Below, in pieces: positions 7,439 through 14,459 of a DNA stretch of 17,468 bases. The DNA comes from an uncultured Ruminococcus sp. (GTDB lineage Bacteria; Bacillota; Clostridia; Oscillospirales; CAG-272): positions 1-17,468 of the forward strand of contig URUL01000039.1 of the NCBI GenBank assembly GCA_900551005.1. Direction: 5' to 3'. The position numbers were made by a program, and so were the translations under genes. The notes under the pieces were generated by a model that saw only the letters and a program-made list of their open reading frames with translations, was not told the origin of the DNA and searched no databases. Each line of letters opens with the position of its first letter. The first letter of the stretch is position 1.

Positions 7439-8224
7439 TCAAGTCTCATCCATGTCGTCGTCTTCGCTGTATCGTTTCACTTTCGATTCGCGAAAACCGT
7501 CCACGCCTGCTCTCTGCATAGCTCCGAATATTCTGTGGCGCAGTCCTTTATTGTCCTTCTCCAGCCCGAGCAGAAGCTGCTTCATCTCCTCGCGCTCGGT
7601 ATGCTTGTTTGCGGGGCAGGAGCTTTCGACCACGGGCAGATTCGCATGCAGAGCGAAATATTTTATATCCTTTTCCTGCGCGTATACCAGCGGCCGTATC
7701 ACGGTGATATCACTTCTGTCCAGATACGTCACGGGAGCAAAGCACCCTATTCTGCCCTCATAAAAAAGATTCAGCATAAAGGTCTGCACGGCATCGTCGA
7801 AATGATGCCCGAGCGCCACCTTGTTACAGCCGAAAGCCTTCGCCGCATCGTTGAGCATGCCGCGTCGCAGCTTGGCACAGAGCGAGCAGGGATTATTCTC
7901 TTTTCTGATATCGAAAACGATCTTTGCAATATTGGACGGAACGACGTGATATTCCACATGGAGCCTGCGGCAGAGCTCCTCCACCTCAGAATAATCCGCG
8001 GGCGCTCTCCCTCCGCCGAGATCATCAAACTTCATATCTATCGTGATGGCGATGAGCTCATATTTCTTCGGATAAAAGCGGCGCAGCTCCGCCATGGTCC
8101 AGAGCAGCGAGAGCGAATCCTTGCCGGCGGAAACTCCCACGGCTATCTTGTCGCCCTCTTCTATCATGTTATAATCGTCAGCCGCACGCCGCGCATAGCT
8201 GAGCAACCTTTTCAAACCTTTCAA
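7439..8224 (-). CDS. TtcA-like tRNA thiolation enzyme
   Basis: ATP-pyrophosphatase family protein of the TtcA/TtuA group, which activates a tRNA base by adenylation and inserts sulfur (2-thiocytidine at position 32 for TtcA). The PP-loop is SAGKDS at residues 32-37. Cys113 and Cys116 (NPCSLCAKLRRG) and Cys203 (SSCPANKHTERE) are the expected ligands of a 4Fe-4S cluster. GHHFDD (139-144) is the second conserved block. At 261 residues it is close to family length. The start is TTG at 8224, with GGGGAT about 7 bases upstream; two more in-frame TTG codons follow within 18 bases, so the exact start is uncertain by a few residues. The substrate base is inferred. It is the first gene of the minus-strand operon, 26 nt after a good promoter. 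Confidence 0.88.
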   Translation of the reverse strand: MKGLKRLLSYARRAADDYNMIEEGDKIAVGVSAGKDSLSLLWTMAELRRFYPKKYELIAITIDMKFDDLGGGRAPADYSEVEELCRRLHVEYHVVPSNIAKIVFDIRKENNPCSLCAKLRRGMLNDAAKAFGCNKVALGHHFDDAVQTFMLNLFYEGRIGCFAPVTYLDRSDITVIRPLVYAQEKDIKYFALHANLPVVESSCPANKHTEREEMKQLLLGLEKDNKGLRHRIFGAMQRAGVDGFRESKVKRYSEDDDMDET

Positions 8225-8256
8225 AATAAATCCCCATTATATTTAATATACATTTC

Positions 8257-8285
8257 ATAATAGCAGAAAAGCCGCAGCATTTCAA
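8257..8285 (-). promoter_or_regulatory. Extended -10 sigma-A promoter of the ttcA-like operon
   Basis: Minus strand TTGAAA (8280-8285), a 17-base spacer ending in TGC, then TATTAT (8257-8262): a full -35/-10 pair plus the TGn extension. The predicted start near 8250 gives a leader of about 25 nt. It is divergent from the sigG promoter. Confidence 0.82.
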
Positions 8286-8348
8286 TAGTATTTTCCAAAA
8301 TTCTTCTTGTTTTTTGAAAAACTGGAAATATGTTGCATTCCGTTTTCC

Positions 8349-8379
8349 GCATAAATTTCTCCCTTTTACGGCAATACTT
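8349..8379 (+). promoter_or_regulatory. Forespore-type (sigma-F/sigma-G) promoter of sigG
   Basis: GCATA (8349-8353) and GGCAATACTT (8370-8379) are separated by 16 bases. This fits the Bacillus forespore consensus GYATA and GGnnAnAnTw. No sigma-A-like pair was found at this place. It predicts transcription from about 8386, by sigma-F and possibly by sigma-G itself. Confidence 0.7.
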
Positions 8380-8389
8380 TCTCTTACAA

Positions 8390-8422
8390 GGTGTCAAAAG
8401 CACCGTTATAAATGCTTTTTTT
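8390..8422 (+). promoter_or_regulatory. Competing hairpins in the sigG leader
   Basis: GGTG (8390-8393) can pair with CACC (8401-8404). Alternatively AAAAGCA (8396-8402) can pair with TGCTTTT (8413-8419), which is followed by three more T. The pairings share bases 8401-8402 and exclude each other, and the second looks like a weak intrinsic terminator. Both stems are short, so attenuation is only a suggestion. Confidence 0.3.
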
Positions 8423-8441
8423 GTCGGAAACGGAGCACGCT

Positions 8442-9218
8442 ATGTATTATAATAAAGTCGAAATATGCGGAATAAACACCTCTAAGCTGAAAACGCTGAC
8501 GGCAGAGGAAAAAGAACGTCTTTTGCGTGCCGCCGCAGAGGGAGATAAGAAGGCAAGACAGGACCTCATCGACGGAAATCTCCGTCTCGTGCTCAGCATC
8601 GTTCAAAGATTCGGCGGCAGAGGGGAAAATCCCGACGATCTCTTTCAGGTCGGCTGTATCGGACTGATAAAGGCAATCGATAATTTCGACCTCAATGTCG
8701 GGGTGAAATTTTCCACGTATGCCGTTCCCATGATCATAGGAGAAATCCGAAGATATCTGCGCGATAACAATATGCTCCGAGTCAGCCGCGGTACGCGCGA
8801 TCTCGCCTATAAGGCTCTCTCCGCAAGAGATGCTCTCTCAAAGAAGCTCTCTCGCGAGCCGACGATCAAGGACATTGCAGAGGAGACAGGCGAAAGCGAA
8901 AGGAATATTTCCGACGCGCTCGATGCGATCATGGCGCCCGTATCGCTGTATGACCCGGTCTACAGCGACAGCGGCGGCGATTCTATATATGTAATGGACC
9001 AGATAAAGGACGAAGCGAACAGCGATGAAAACAGGCTCGAGAGCATAGCTCTTTCCGAAGCGATGAAAAGACTGTCCGAGCGAGAAAAGAAAATTATTTC
9101 CCTGCGCTTCTACCGCGGCAAGACGCAGATGGAGATTGCCGATGAAATCGGCATCTCGCAGGCACAGGTCTCTCGTATAGAAAAGGGCGCGCTCGAGCGG
9201 ATAAAAAAACAAATTTGA
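8442..9218 (+). CDS. sigG: Sporulation sigma factor sigma-G
   Basis: Late forespore RNA polymerase sigma factor. The 258-residue product begins MYYNKVEICGINTSKL, the N-terminal block typical of sigma-G. Region 2 has DDLFQVGCIGLIKAIDNFD (65-83), with FSTYAVPMIIGEIRRYLRD following. Region 3 lies around 110-160, and region 4 ends in the helix-turn-helix EIADEIGISQAQVSRIEKGAL. The frame is open from 8412, but GGAG sits 6 bases before the ATG at 8442 and the family N-terminus begins there. In many Firmicutes sigG follows spoIIGA-sigE; here its neighbours are a tRNA-modification gene and an rRNA-modification gene. A forespore-type promoter precedes it and an intrinsic terminator follows. Sigma-F is the main alternative, but the N-terminus and length favour sigma-G. 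Confidence 0.93.
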   Translation: MYYNKVEICGINTSKLKTLTAEEKERLLRAAAEGDKKARQDLIDGNLRLVLSIVQRFGGRGENPDDLFQVGCIGLIKAIDNFDLNVGVKFSTYAVPMIIGEIRRYLRDNNMLRVSRGTRDLAYKALSARDALSKKLSREPTIKDIAEETGESERNISDALDAIMAPVSLYDPVYSDSGGDSIYVMDQIKDEANSDENRLESIALSEAMKRLSEREKKIISLRFYRGKTQMEIADEIGISQAQVSRIEKGALERIKKQI

Positions 9219-9300
9219 TCTCAGATAAAAGGCGAATCTGACGGCGCCGTCCGATATTCTTTTTCGGCATTTCTTCCGAAATGATTTTTCTGCGATTCTT

Positions 9301-9334
9301 TGCGGCAGGTAAAAAACTGCCGCATTCTTTTTTG
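9301..9334 (+). terminator. Intrinsic terminator of sigG
   Basis: TGCGGCAG (9301-9308) and CTGCCGCA (9317-9324) form an 8-bp stem with an 8-base loop, followed by a T-rich tail. A weaker hairpin CATTTC/GAAATG (9268-9283) with ATTTTT lies upstream, and a 12-bp palindrome GACGGCGCCGTC is at 9240-9251. Confidence 0.82.
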
Positions 9335-9354
9335 TAAAAATCTCATTTTTACGA

Positions 9355-9383
9355 TTTACTTTTTGCGGGATCTGTGGTAAAAT
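9355..9383 (+). promoter_or_regulatory. Promoter of the pseudouridine synthase-tex pair
   Basis: TTTACT (9355-9360), a 17-base spacer, then TAAAAT (9378-9383) with a TGn extension directly before it. The -35 is weak and the extended -10 is good. The start would be near 9390, giving a very short leader. Confidence 0.65.
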
Positions 9384-9411
9384 AATTTTATATGCAGAAA
9401 GGAGCCATGCC

Positions 9412-10125
9412 ATGCGTCTCGACAAATTTTTGACAGAAACGGGAACACTCAGCCGAAGCGAAAGCAAAAAGGCGGCAAAAAGCGGCAGAATATGCGTAAA
9501 CGGTGTGCCCGCCCGCGATACTTCAGTACATATATCACCGGAGACCGATGTCGTAACGCTGGATGGAATGCCGATAAAATATTCCCGCTACACATATATA
9601 ATGATGAATAAGCCGGACGGGCTCGTCTCGGCAACAGAGGACGAGCGCGAGGAGACCGTGCTCTCTCTACTGCCCGAAAACCTGCAAAAAATCGGACTTT
9701 TCCCCTGCGGCAGACTCGATAAGAATACACTCGGGCTTCTGCTCCTGACAAATAACGGCGAGCTTGCGCATTATATGCTCTCGCCTTCCCGCCACGTGGA
9801 AAAGACGTACAGGTTTGAATGTGCATCGCCGCTATCGGAAGCAGACGTCAGCCTGCTGTGCCGCGGCGTCGATATAGGCGAAAAAACATCCACAAGAGAA
9901 GCCAAGGTCACGCTTTCCTTCCCCGACCGCGGCGAGATAACCGTCACCGAGGGCAAATTTCATCAGATAAAGCGGATGTTTCTCGCAATAGATAATAAGA
10001 TAACATACCTTGAGCGTATCGCCTTTGCGGGCATACCGCTCGATGCTTCTCTCTCACGCGGAGAGTGGCGATTTCTCACGGAAGAGGAAATAGCCATGAT
10101 AGAAAAAACAAAACCGACAAAATAA
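9412..10125 (+). CDS. RsuA-family 16S rRNA pseudouridine synthase
   Basis: Isomerises a uridine to pseudouridine in ribosomal RNA; U516 of 16S rRNA is the target of RsuA itself. An S4 RNA-binding domain occupies residues 1-60 (RLDKFLTETG, GRICVNG). The catalytic domain carries MMNKPDGLVSA (64-74) and the active-site motif GRLDKNTLGLLLLTNNG (100-116) with Asp103. GKFHQIKRMF is the conserved late motif. At 237 residues it is normal for the family. The ATG at 9412 follows AAAGGAG at 8 bases; the ATG at 9407 is out of frame. tex begins 14 bases after its stop, so the two form an operon. The exact rRNA target cannot be read from sequence. Confidence 0.93.
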   Translation: MRLDKFLTETGTLSRSESKKAAKSGRICVNGVPARDTSVHISPETDVVTLDGMPIKYSRYTYIMMNKPDGLVSATEDEREETVLSLLPENLQKIGLFPCGRLDKNTLGLLLLTNNGELAHYMLSPSRHVEKTYRFECASPLSEADVSLLCRGVDIGEKTSTREAKVTLSFPDRGEITVTEGKFHQIKRMFLAIDNKITYLERIAFAGIPLDASLSRGEWRFLTEEEIAMIEKTKPTK

Positions 10126-10139
10126 TTACGGAGGTAAAA

Positions 10140-12290
10140 ATGAATATACTCGAAAGACTTTCCCTCGAGCTGAATATCAGGCTCCCGCAGGTAGAAGCCG
10201 CGGTGAAGCTGATAGATGAAGGGAATACCATTCATATCAATGCACGATACCGCAAGAAGGTCACAGGCTCACACGACGATGAACAGCTCCTTGCGCTCTT
10301 TGACAGGCTAAATAATCTAACCACACTGGAAAAGCGCAAGGAGGAGGTACGCGCGGCGATCACAGAGCAAGGAAAAATGACACCGGAGATAGACGAAGCT
10401 CTCGAAGCCGCACAGATACTCGCGGAAATAGAGGATATCTATCGCCCGTTCAAGCAGAAAAAGAAAACGCGCGCTTCTCTTGCACGTGAGCGCGGTCTCG
10501 AGCCGCTTGCCGAACTTCTCTGCGAACAGCGCGATACATACGAGCCTTGCCTCGAGGAAGCCGCGGCATCTTATACAGATGAAGAAAAAGGTGTCGAGAA
10601 TGCGGAAGCGGCTCTCTTCGGCGCCATGGATATCATCGCGGAGAATATTTCCGATAATGCGGATTTCCGCAAGGATATCCGTGCTCTTACCTTTGACAAT
10701 GCTTTTCTCACGGTCAAGAATACCAAGGATGAAGATTCCGTTTATTCCATGTATTACGATTATACGGATAAGGTTTCCGCTGTTCCCGCGCATCGCGTGC
10801 TTGCGGTCAACCGCGGCGAAAAGGAAGAATTTCTCAAGGTAAATGTTGAGATTTCCAAGGATATAATACTCAATTATCTCAGCTACAACACCGTTACGAA
10901 CGCAAAAAGCCCCGCGGCAAAATATCTCTATGCCGCCATCGCCGACAGCTATGACCGTCTCATCGCCCCCTCGATAGAGCGGGAAATTAGAAGCGACCTC
11001 TTCGACAAGGCGAGTGAAGGTGCGATAAAGCTCTTCTCTCAAAACCTGAAGAACCTGCTGATGCAGGCACCTATAAAGGGCAAGACCGTTCTCGGCTTCG
11101 ACCCCGGATACCGAACAGGCTGCAAGCTCGCCGTAGTAGACAAAACCGGCAAGGTGCTCGATACGGCAGTCATCTATCCCACAAAGCCGCAGGAGCGCAT
11201 TGAGGAATCCAAACGCATCATCAAGAAGCTGATAGAGAAATACGATATAGACGTTATTTCGATAGGCAACGGCACTGCCTCCAAGGAAAGCGAGATATTC
11301 ATAGCAGATACTCTGCGCGAGCTCGGCACAAAGACAAAATACATCATGACAAACGAAGCCGGCGCTTCGGTTTATTCCGCATCAAAGCTCGGCGCGGCGG
11401 AATTCCCCGATTTCGATGTCACACAGCGCAGCGCCGTATCCATAGCCCGCAGAATACAGGATCCGCTTGCGGAGCTTGTCAAGATCGATCCGAAATCAAT
11501 AGGCGTAGGTCAGTATCAGCACGATATGAAGCAGAGCCGCCTGGACGAATCCCTTTCCGGCGTTGTGGAGGACTGTGTAAACGCCGTCGGCGTCGATGTA
11601 AATACAGCCTCCTTCTCCCTGCTCGAGCATATCTCGGGAATCAACGCCGCCTCCGCAAAGAACATCGTGAAATACAGGGAGGAAAACGGCGAATTTTCAA
11701 GCCGTTCGCAGATACTCAAGGTTCCGCGCATCGGAGCGAAGGCATATGAGCAGTGTGCGGGATTTCTGCGCGTGGCAGGCTCACGCGAGCCCCTTGACAA
11801 TACGGGCATACATCCCGAATCCTACGACAAGGCAAAGGAAATACTGAAGAAATTCGGTTATACGGCAAAAGATGCCGCATCGGGCATTCCGGGAATCACA
11901 AAAGCAGCGGAAGCTTACGGCATAAAAAAGCTTGCGGATGACATCGGCATCGGCGAACCTACCGTTGCCGATATAGTAAAGGAGCTGGAAAAGCCGGGAC
12001 GAGATATACGCGATTCCCTGCCCACACCGGAGCTTCGTTCCGACATTCTCGATATGTCCGATCTCACACCCGGCATGGTGCTGGACGGTGTCGTCCGCAA
12101 TGTTATTGACTTCGGGGCATTCGTCGATATAGGCGTTCATCAGGACGGGCTCGTCCACGTATCGGAAATATGCGATAAATTTATAAAGCATCCGAGCGAA
12201 AAGCTCTCCGTCGGCGATAAGGTGAAGGTGCGCATCAAGAGCATAGACCTCCAGAAGAAACGCATTGCTCTTTCCATGAAAAATTTATAA
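10140..12290 (+). CDS. tex: Tex family RNA-binding transcription accessory protein
   Basis: A 716-residue Tex protein with the full domain order. A helical N-terminal region contains the conserved IEDIYRPFKQKKKTRASLA (about 97-115). A YqgF/RNase H-like domain begins LGFDPGYRTGCKLAVVD (318-334). A helix-hairpin-helix region lies around 480-545 (DVNTASFSLLEHISGI, VPRIGAKAYEQCAGF), and a C-terminal S1 RNA-binding domain at about 645-714 (GMVLDGVVRNVIDFGAFVDIG). Tex is known to bind RNA and affect transcription or ribosome-associated processes; its exact role in Clostridia is unsettled. The frame opens at 10065 inside the upstream gene, but GGAGG stands 6 bases before the ATG at 10140 and the family start is MNILERLS-like. 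Confidence 0.95.
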   Translation: MNILERLSLELNIRLPQVEAAVKLIDEGNTIHINARYRKKVTGSHDDEQLLALFDRLNNLTTLEKRKEEVRAAITEQGKMTPEIDEALEAAQILAEIEDIYRPFKQKKKTRASLARERGLEPLAELLCEQRDTYEPCLEEAAASYTDEEKGVENAEAALFGAMDIIAENISDNADFRKDIRALTFDNAFLTVKNTKDEDSVYSMYYDYTDKVSAVPAHRVLAVNRGEKEEFLKVNVEISKDIILNYLSYNTVTNAKSPAAKYLYAAIADSYDRLIAPSIEREIRSDLFDKASEGAIKLFSQNLKNLLMQAPIKGKTVLGFDPGYRTGCKLAVVDKTGKVLDTAVIYPTKPQERIEESKRIIKKLIEKYDIDVISIGNGTASKESEIFIADTLRELGTKTKYIMTNEAGASVYSASKLGAAEFPDFDVTQRSAVSIARRIQDPLAELVKIDPKSIGVGQYQHDMKQSRLDESLSGVVEDCVNAVGVDVNTASFSLLEHISGINAASAKNIVKYREENGEFSSRSQILKVPRIGAKAYEQCAGFLRVAGSREPLDNTGIHPESYDKAKEILKKFGYTAKDAASGIPGITKAAEAYGIKKLADDIGIGEPTVADIVKELEKPGRDIRDSLPTPELRSDILDMSDLTPGMVLDGVVRNVIDFGAFVDIGVHQDGLVHVSEICDKFIKHPSEKLSVGDKVKVRIKSIDLQKKRIALSMKNL

Positions 12291-12317
12291 TTTATTATAA
12301 ATCAAAATCGTTTTTTC
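12283..12317 (+). terminator. Weak terminator after tex
   Basis: ATTTATAA (12283-12290) and TTATAAAT (12295-12302) form an A+T-only 8-bp stem with a four-base loop, overlapping the stop codon. A TTTTTT run follows eight bases later. The stem is weak, so read-through into the next gene is possible. Confidence 0.35.
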
Positions 12318-12392
12318 TCATAAACAATTTTTTTGGCACTTTTTTGTATAATATTCACAAATTACTTTTTAAAAATTTGTTTTAAAAAACTC

Positions 12393-12421
12393 TTTCCAAA
12401 TCGCATCTTTTTTGTTATAAT
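12393..12421 (+). promoter_or_regulatory. Extended -10 promoter of the sugar ABC ATPase gene
   Basis: TTTCCA (12393-12398), a 17-base spacer, then a perfect TATAAT (12416-12421) preceded by TGT, the extended -10 element. Transcription from about 12428 gives a leader of about 100 nt. Confidence 0.78.
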
Positions 12422-12459
12422 AGGATCGTACATTTTTATGCGCTGATGTCGCATATATA

Positions 12460-12513
12460 TTCGGCTTTCGACGGCAACCGAAGACCGTGCAAAATAATTT
12501 GTTTTTGTTGCCG
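12460..12513 (+). promoter_or_regulatory. Leader with two mutually exclusive hairpins
   Basis: TTCGG (12460-12464) can pair with CCGAA (12478-12482). Alternatively CGGCAAC (12472-12478) can pair with GTTGCCG (12507-12513), ending about 6 bases before the GGAG of the ribosome binding site. They share base 12478 and interleave, so only one can form. No T-run follows, so if this regulates anything it would act on translation or mRNA stability. I recognise no riboswitch class. Confidence 0.4.
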
Positions 12514-12529
12514 AGAACGGAGTCTTTAT

Positions 12530-13702
12530 ATGGCAAGCTTATCACTCAGACATATTTATAAGAAGTATCCCGGCGGTGTTACAGCCGTTTCGGATTTCTG
12601 TCTGGAAATCAAAGATACTGAATTTATTATCTTCGTCGGTCCTTCCGGCTGCGGTAAGTCCACAACTCTGCGTATGATCGCAGGCCTTGAGGAAATCACG
12701 GAAGGCGAGCTTTACATCGGAGACAAGCTCGTAAATGATATCGCCCCCAAGGACAGAGATATAGCGATGGTTTTCCAGAACTACGCTCTTTATCCTCATA
12801 TGACCGTTTTTGATAACATGGCATTCGGTCTTAAGCTCCGCAAGATACCGAAGGAAACGATCAAGCGCAAAGTGGAAGAAGCTGCCCGCATACTTGATAT
12901 TTCCCATCTGCTTGACAGATACCCGAAGGCTCTTTCCGGCGGTCAGAAGCAGCGTGTTGCACTCGGTCGTGCCATCGTTCGTGATCCCCAGGTATTCCTT
13001 CTTGATGAACCGCTTTCCAACCTCGATGCTAAGCTTCGTGCATCAATGAGAACGGAGATCACAAAGCTCCATTATGACCTCGGTGCTACATTTATTTACG
13101 TTACACACGACCAGGTAGAGGCTATGACTATGGCTACCCGTATCGTCGTCATGAAGGACGGTATCATCCAGCAGGTCGACAGCCCTCAGAACCTTTACGA
13201 CTACCCTGTAAACAAGTTCGTTGCAGGCTTCATCGGCACACCGCAGATGAACTTCATCAAGTGCACTCTCGTTAAGGAAAACGGCGGCGTATATCTCAGC
13301 TTCGGCGATATCAAGCTCAAGCTCCCCGAGGGCAAGGCTAATGCTCCCGAGCTTCAGGAATACATCGGCAAGGAAGTTATCGCCGGTGTTCGTCCCGAAT
13401 GTATCCACGATACGCCCGCTCAGGTCGAAGCTCTCAAGGATTCCTCTTTCGAAGCATATGTTGATGTTACGGAGCTTATGGGTGCTGAGATCTATCTCTA
13501 CCTCATCGCAAACCGCGTTGTCGTAGACGAAGAGCTCGCAAGAAAGAAAAACATGGTTATCGATAAGTCCGGCGAACAGAATCTTATCGCTCGTGTTTCT
13601 CCTCGTTCTCAGGCTCGCACAGGCGACACCATAAAGATTGCCATCGATACCGAAAGAGTTCACATCTTCGATAAAGATACAGAAAAGTGCATCATTCACT
13701 AA
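12530..13702 (+). CDS. msmK: Sugar ABC transporter ATPase (MsmK/UgpC family)
   Basis: A 390-residue ATP-binding subunit of the CUT1 carbohydrate uptake family. Walker A is GPSGCGKST (37-45), the Q-loop is VFQNYALYPHMTV (81-93), the signature is LSGGQ (135-139), Walker B is VFLLDEPLSNLDAKLR (155-170) and the switch is THDQ with His193. A C-terminal regulatory OB-type (MalK-like) domain follows from about 235. The start at 12530 has GGAG at 7 bases; the frame upstream to 12446 has none. No sugar-binding protein or permease genes are adjacent. In Streptococcus and other Firmicutes one such orphan ATPase energises several sugar importers (family knowledge), which would suit this solitary gene. 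Its codons appear richer in GCT and CGT than those of its neighbours, which suggests high expression. The gene symbol is by family only. Confidence 0.9.
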   Translation: MASLSLRHIYKKYPGGVTAVSDFCLEIKDTEFIIFVGPSGCGKSTTLRMIAGLEEITEGELYIGDKLVNDIAPKDRDIAMVFQNYALYPHMTVFDNMAFGLKLRKIPKETIKRKVEEAARILDISHLLDRYPKALSGGQKQRVALGRAIVRDPQVFLLDEPLSNLDAKLRASMRTEITKLHYDLGATFIYVTHDQVEAMTMATRIVVMKDGIIQQVDSPQNLYDYPVNKFVAGFIGTPQMNFIKCTLVKENGGVYLSFGDIKLKLPEGKANAPELQEYIGKEVIAGVRPECIHDTPAQVEALKDSSFEAYVDVTELMGAEIYLYLIANRVVVDEELARKKNMVIDKSGEQNLIARVSPRSQARTGDTIKIAIDTERVHIFDKDTEKCIIH

Positions 13703-13710
13703 ACAAATCC

Positions 13711-13741
13711 GGGTACGGCTTCTGCCGTACCCTTTCTGTTT
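13711..13741 (+). terminator. Intrinsic terminator of the ABC ATPase gene
   Basis: GGGTACGG (13711-13718) and CCGTACCC (13725-13732) form a perfect 8-bp stem with loop CTTCTG, followed by the T-rich tail TTTCTGTTT. It starts 8 bases after the stop codon. Confidence 0.88.
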
Positions 13742-13793
13742 GTCGAAAAAGTATGTGCCTGTCACTTTATAGGAAAAGGAACAATAAACGAGA

Positions 13794-14291
13794 GTACTTT
13801 TTGCCTGTCCGAAAAGTACGAAATAGACAAAAAGAGGAAAGGATTCCTCTTTTGAACTCCTTCCGCATACGCGACCGAGCCGCAGGAAGCGTGCCAAGCA
13901 AGTGCGGACGGTGGGCAAAGCAAAAAATACGGTTTTCCTCCCCATGGCTTTCTCTATACCACGCGTGCGAACACATCCCACGAAATTGCCGAGCAGAGTC
14001 GCGTATGCTCTGGTTCCACGCCCACATAAAAATGTGTGGCGGGCGTGTATGAAGTCTGTGCGCTGACAGAGGAAAAGGCATGAACCCCTGCCGTATATCG
14101 CCATGGCACCGAGCAAAGTCGAACAGATGCCTTGACATTTGAGCTGTGTTCCTGCCTTTATCTGTGGTCAGACGGTTCATTCGATATGTACGCACCAGAG
14201 GGCGTATATGGTTCGCACTTTGGCAAAGCGGGAAATGACAGGAAGATTTCTAAGAGGGAACGTCTTAGATGACTTTTGGTCATGCAAAAGT
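13794..14291 (+). ncRNA. Candidate large structured RNA, or a decayed repeat
   Basis: No credible gene lies here, but inverted repeats follow one another. GTACTTTT 13794-13801 pairs with 13812-13819. AAAAGAGGAA 13830-13839 pairs with 13844-13853. GCATACGCGAC 13865-13875 pairs over long range with 13998-14008, enclosing CCGCA/TGCGG (13880-13884 with 13903-13907). CACGCC...CACAT pairs with ATGTG...GGCGTG (14017-14047). AAGGCAT 14075-14081 pairs with 14127-14133. A 9-bp stem joins 14185-14193 and 14202-14210. TCTAAGA 14249-14255 pairs with 14263-14269. ACTTTTG 14272-14278 pairs with 14285-14291. In the 14185-14210 stem two pairs are G-U in a plus-strand RNA but mismatched in a minus-strand RNA, so plus is favoured. 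I found no convincing promoter and I match it to no known RNA class. A multicopy intergenic repeat or the remains of a mobile element is an equal alternative. Confidence 0.4.
13989..14121 (+). repeat. Direct repeat CCGAGCAnAGTCG, 120 bases apart
   Basis: CCGAGCAGAGTCG at 13989-14001 recurs as CCGAGCAAAGTCG at 14109-14121: 12 of 13 bases, offset exactly 120. The left copy overlaps the 3' arm of the long-range 11-bp stem. The right copy lies in the loop closed by AAGGCAT/ATGCCTT. Confidence 0.6.
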
Positions 14292-14382
14292 GGGGTAAGA
14301 TACAAAGTGATTATTCCAGTCTGCTTATGAAAAAGACCGCCGAGGGGTGCCTTCCATAGAGCAGTATACTCGAACTGACAGG

Positions 14383-14422
14383 AAAAGGACGAAGAATTGC
14401 AAAAATTCCTCGTCCTTTTTTC
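14383..14422 (+). terminator. Strong, possibly bidirectional terminator hairpin
   Basis: AAAAGGACGA (14383-14392) pairs with TCGTCCTTTT (14410-14419). After one A-C mismatch, GAATT pairs with AATTC around a GCAAA loop. On the plus strand it ends in six T. On the minus strand the tail is only TTTT, so it may also stop spoIIIA transcription, less efficiently. It lies inside the palindromic element. Confidence 0.7.
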
Positions 14423-14459
14423 TTGACAAGCACTGCATTTGTAGACACAAATGCATATA

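Noticed and set aside
8221..8403. 60-residue minus-strand open frame upstream of the ttcA-like gene
   Set aside because: It overlaps the sigma-A promoter and the gene start and has no recognisable domain.
12347..12352. TATAAT as a second promoter upstream of msmK
   Set aside because: No acceptable -35 at 16-18 bases (ACAATT region), and it lies in a low-complexity A+T tract; the TATAAT at 12416 is much better.
13687..14052. 121-residue plus-strand open frame starting inside msmK
   Set aside because: It begins inside the ABC ATPase gene, runs through its terminator hairpin and has no binding site.
13043..14116. 357-residue minus-strand open frame across msmK
   Set aside because: Antisense shadow of the 3' half of msmK continuing into non-coding DNA; no binding site and no domain.
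13767..14195. 142-residue minus-strand open frame in the region between msmK and spoIIIAH
   Set aside because: No ribosome binding site, odd composition rich in Arg, His and Phe, and it crosses most of the inverted repeats; read as a chance frame in structured DNA.
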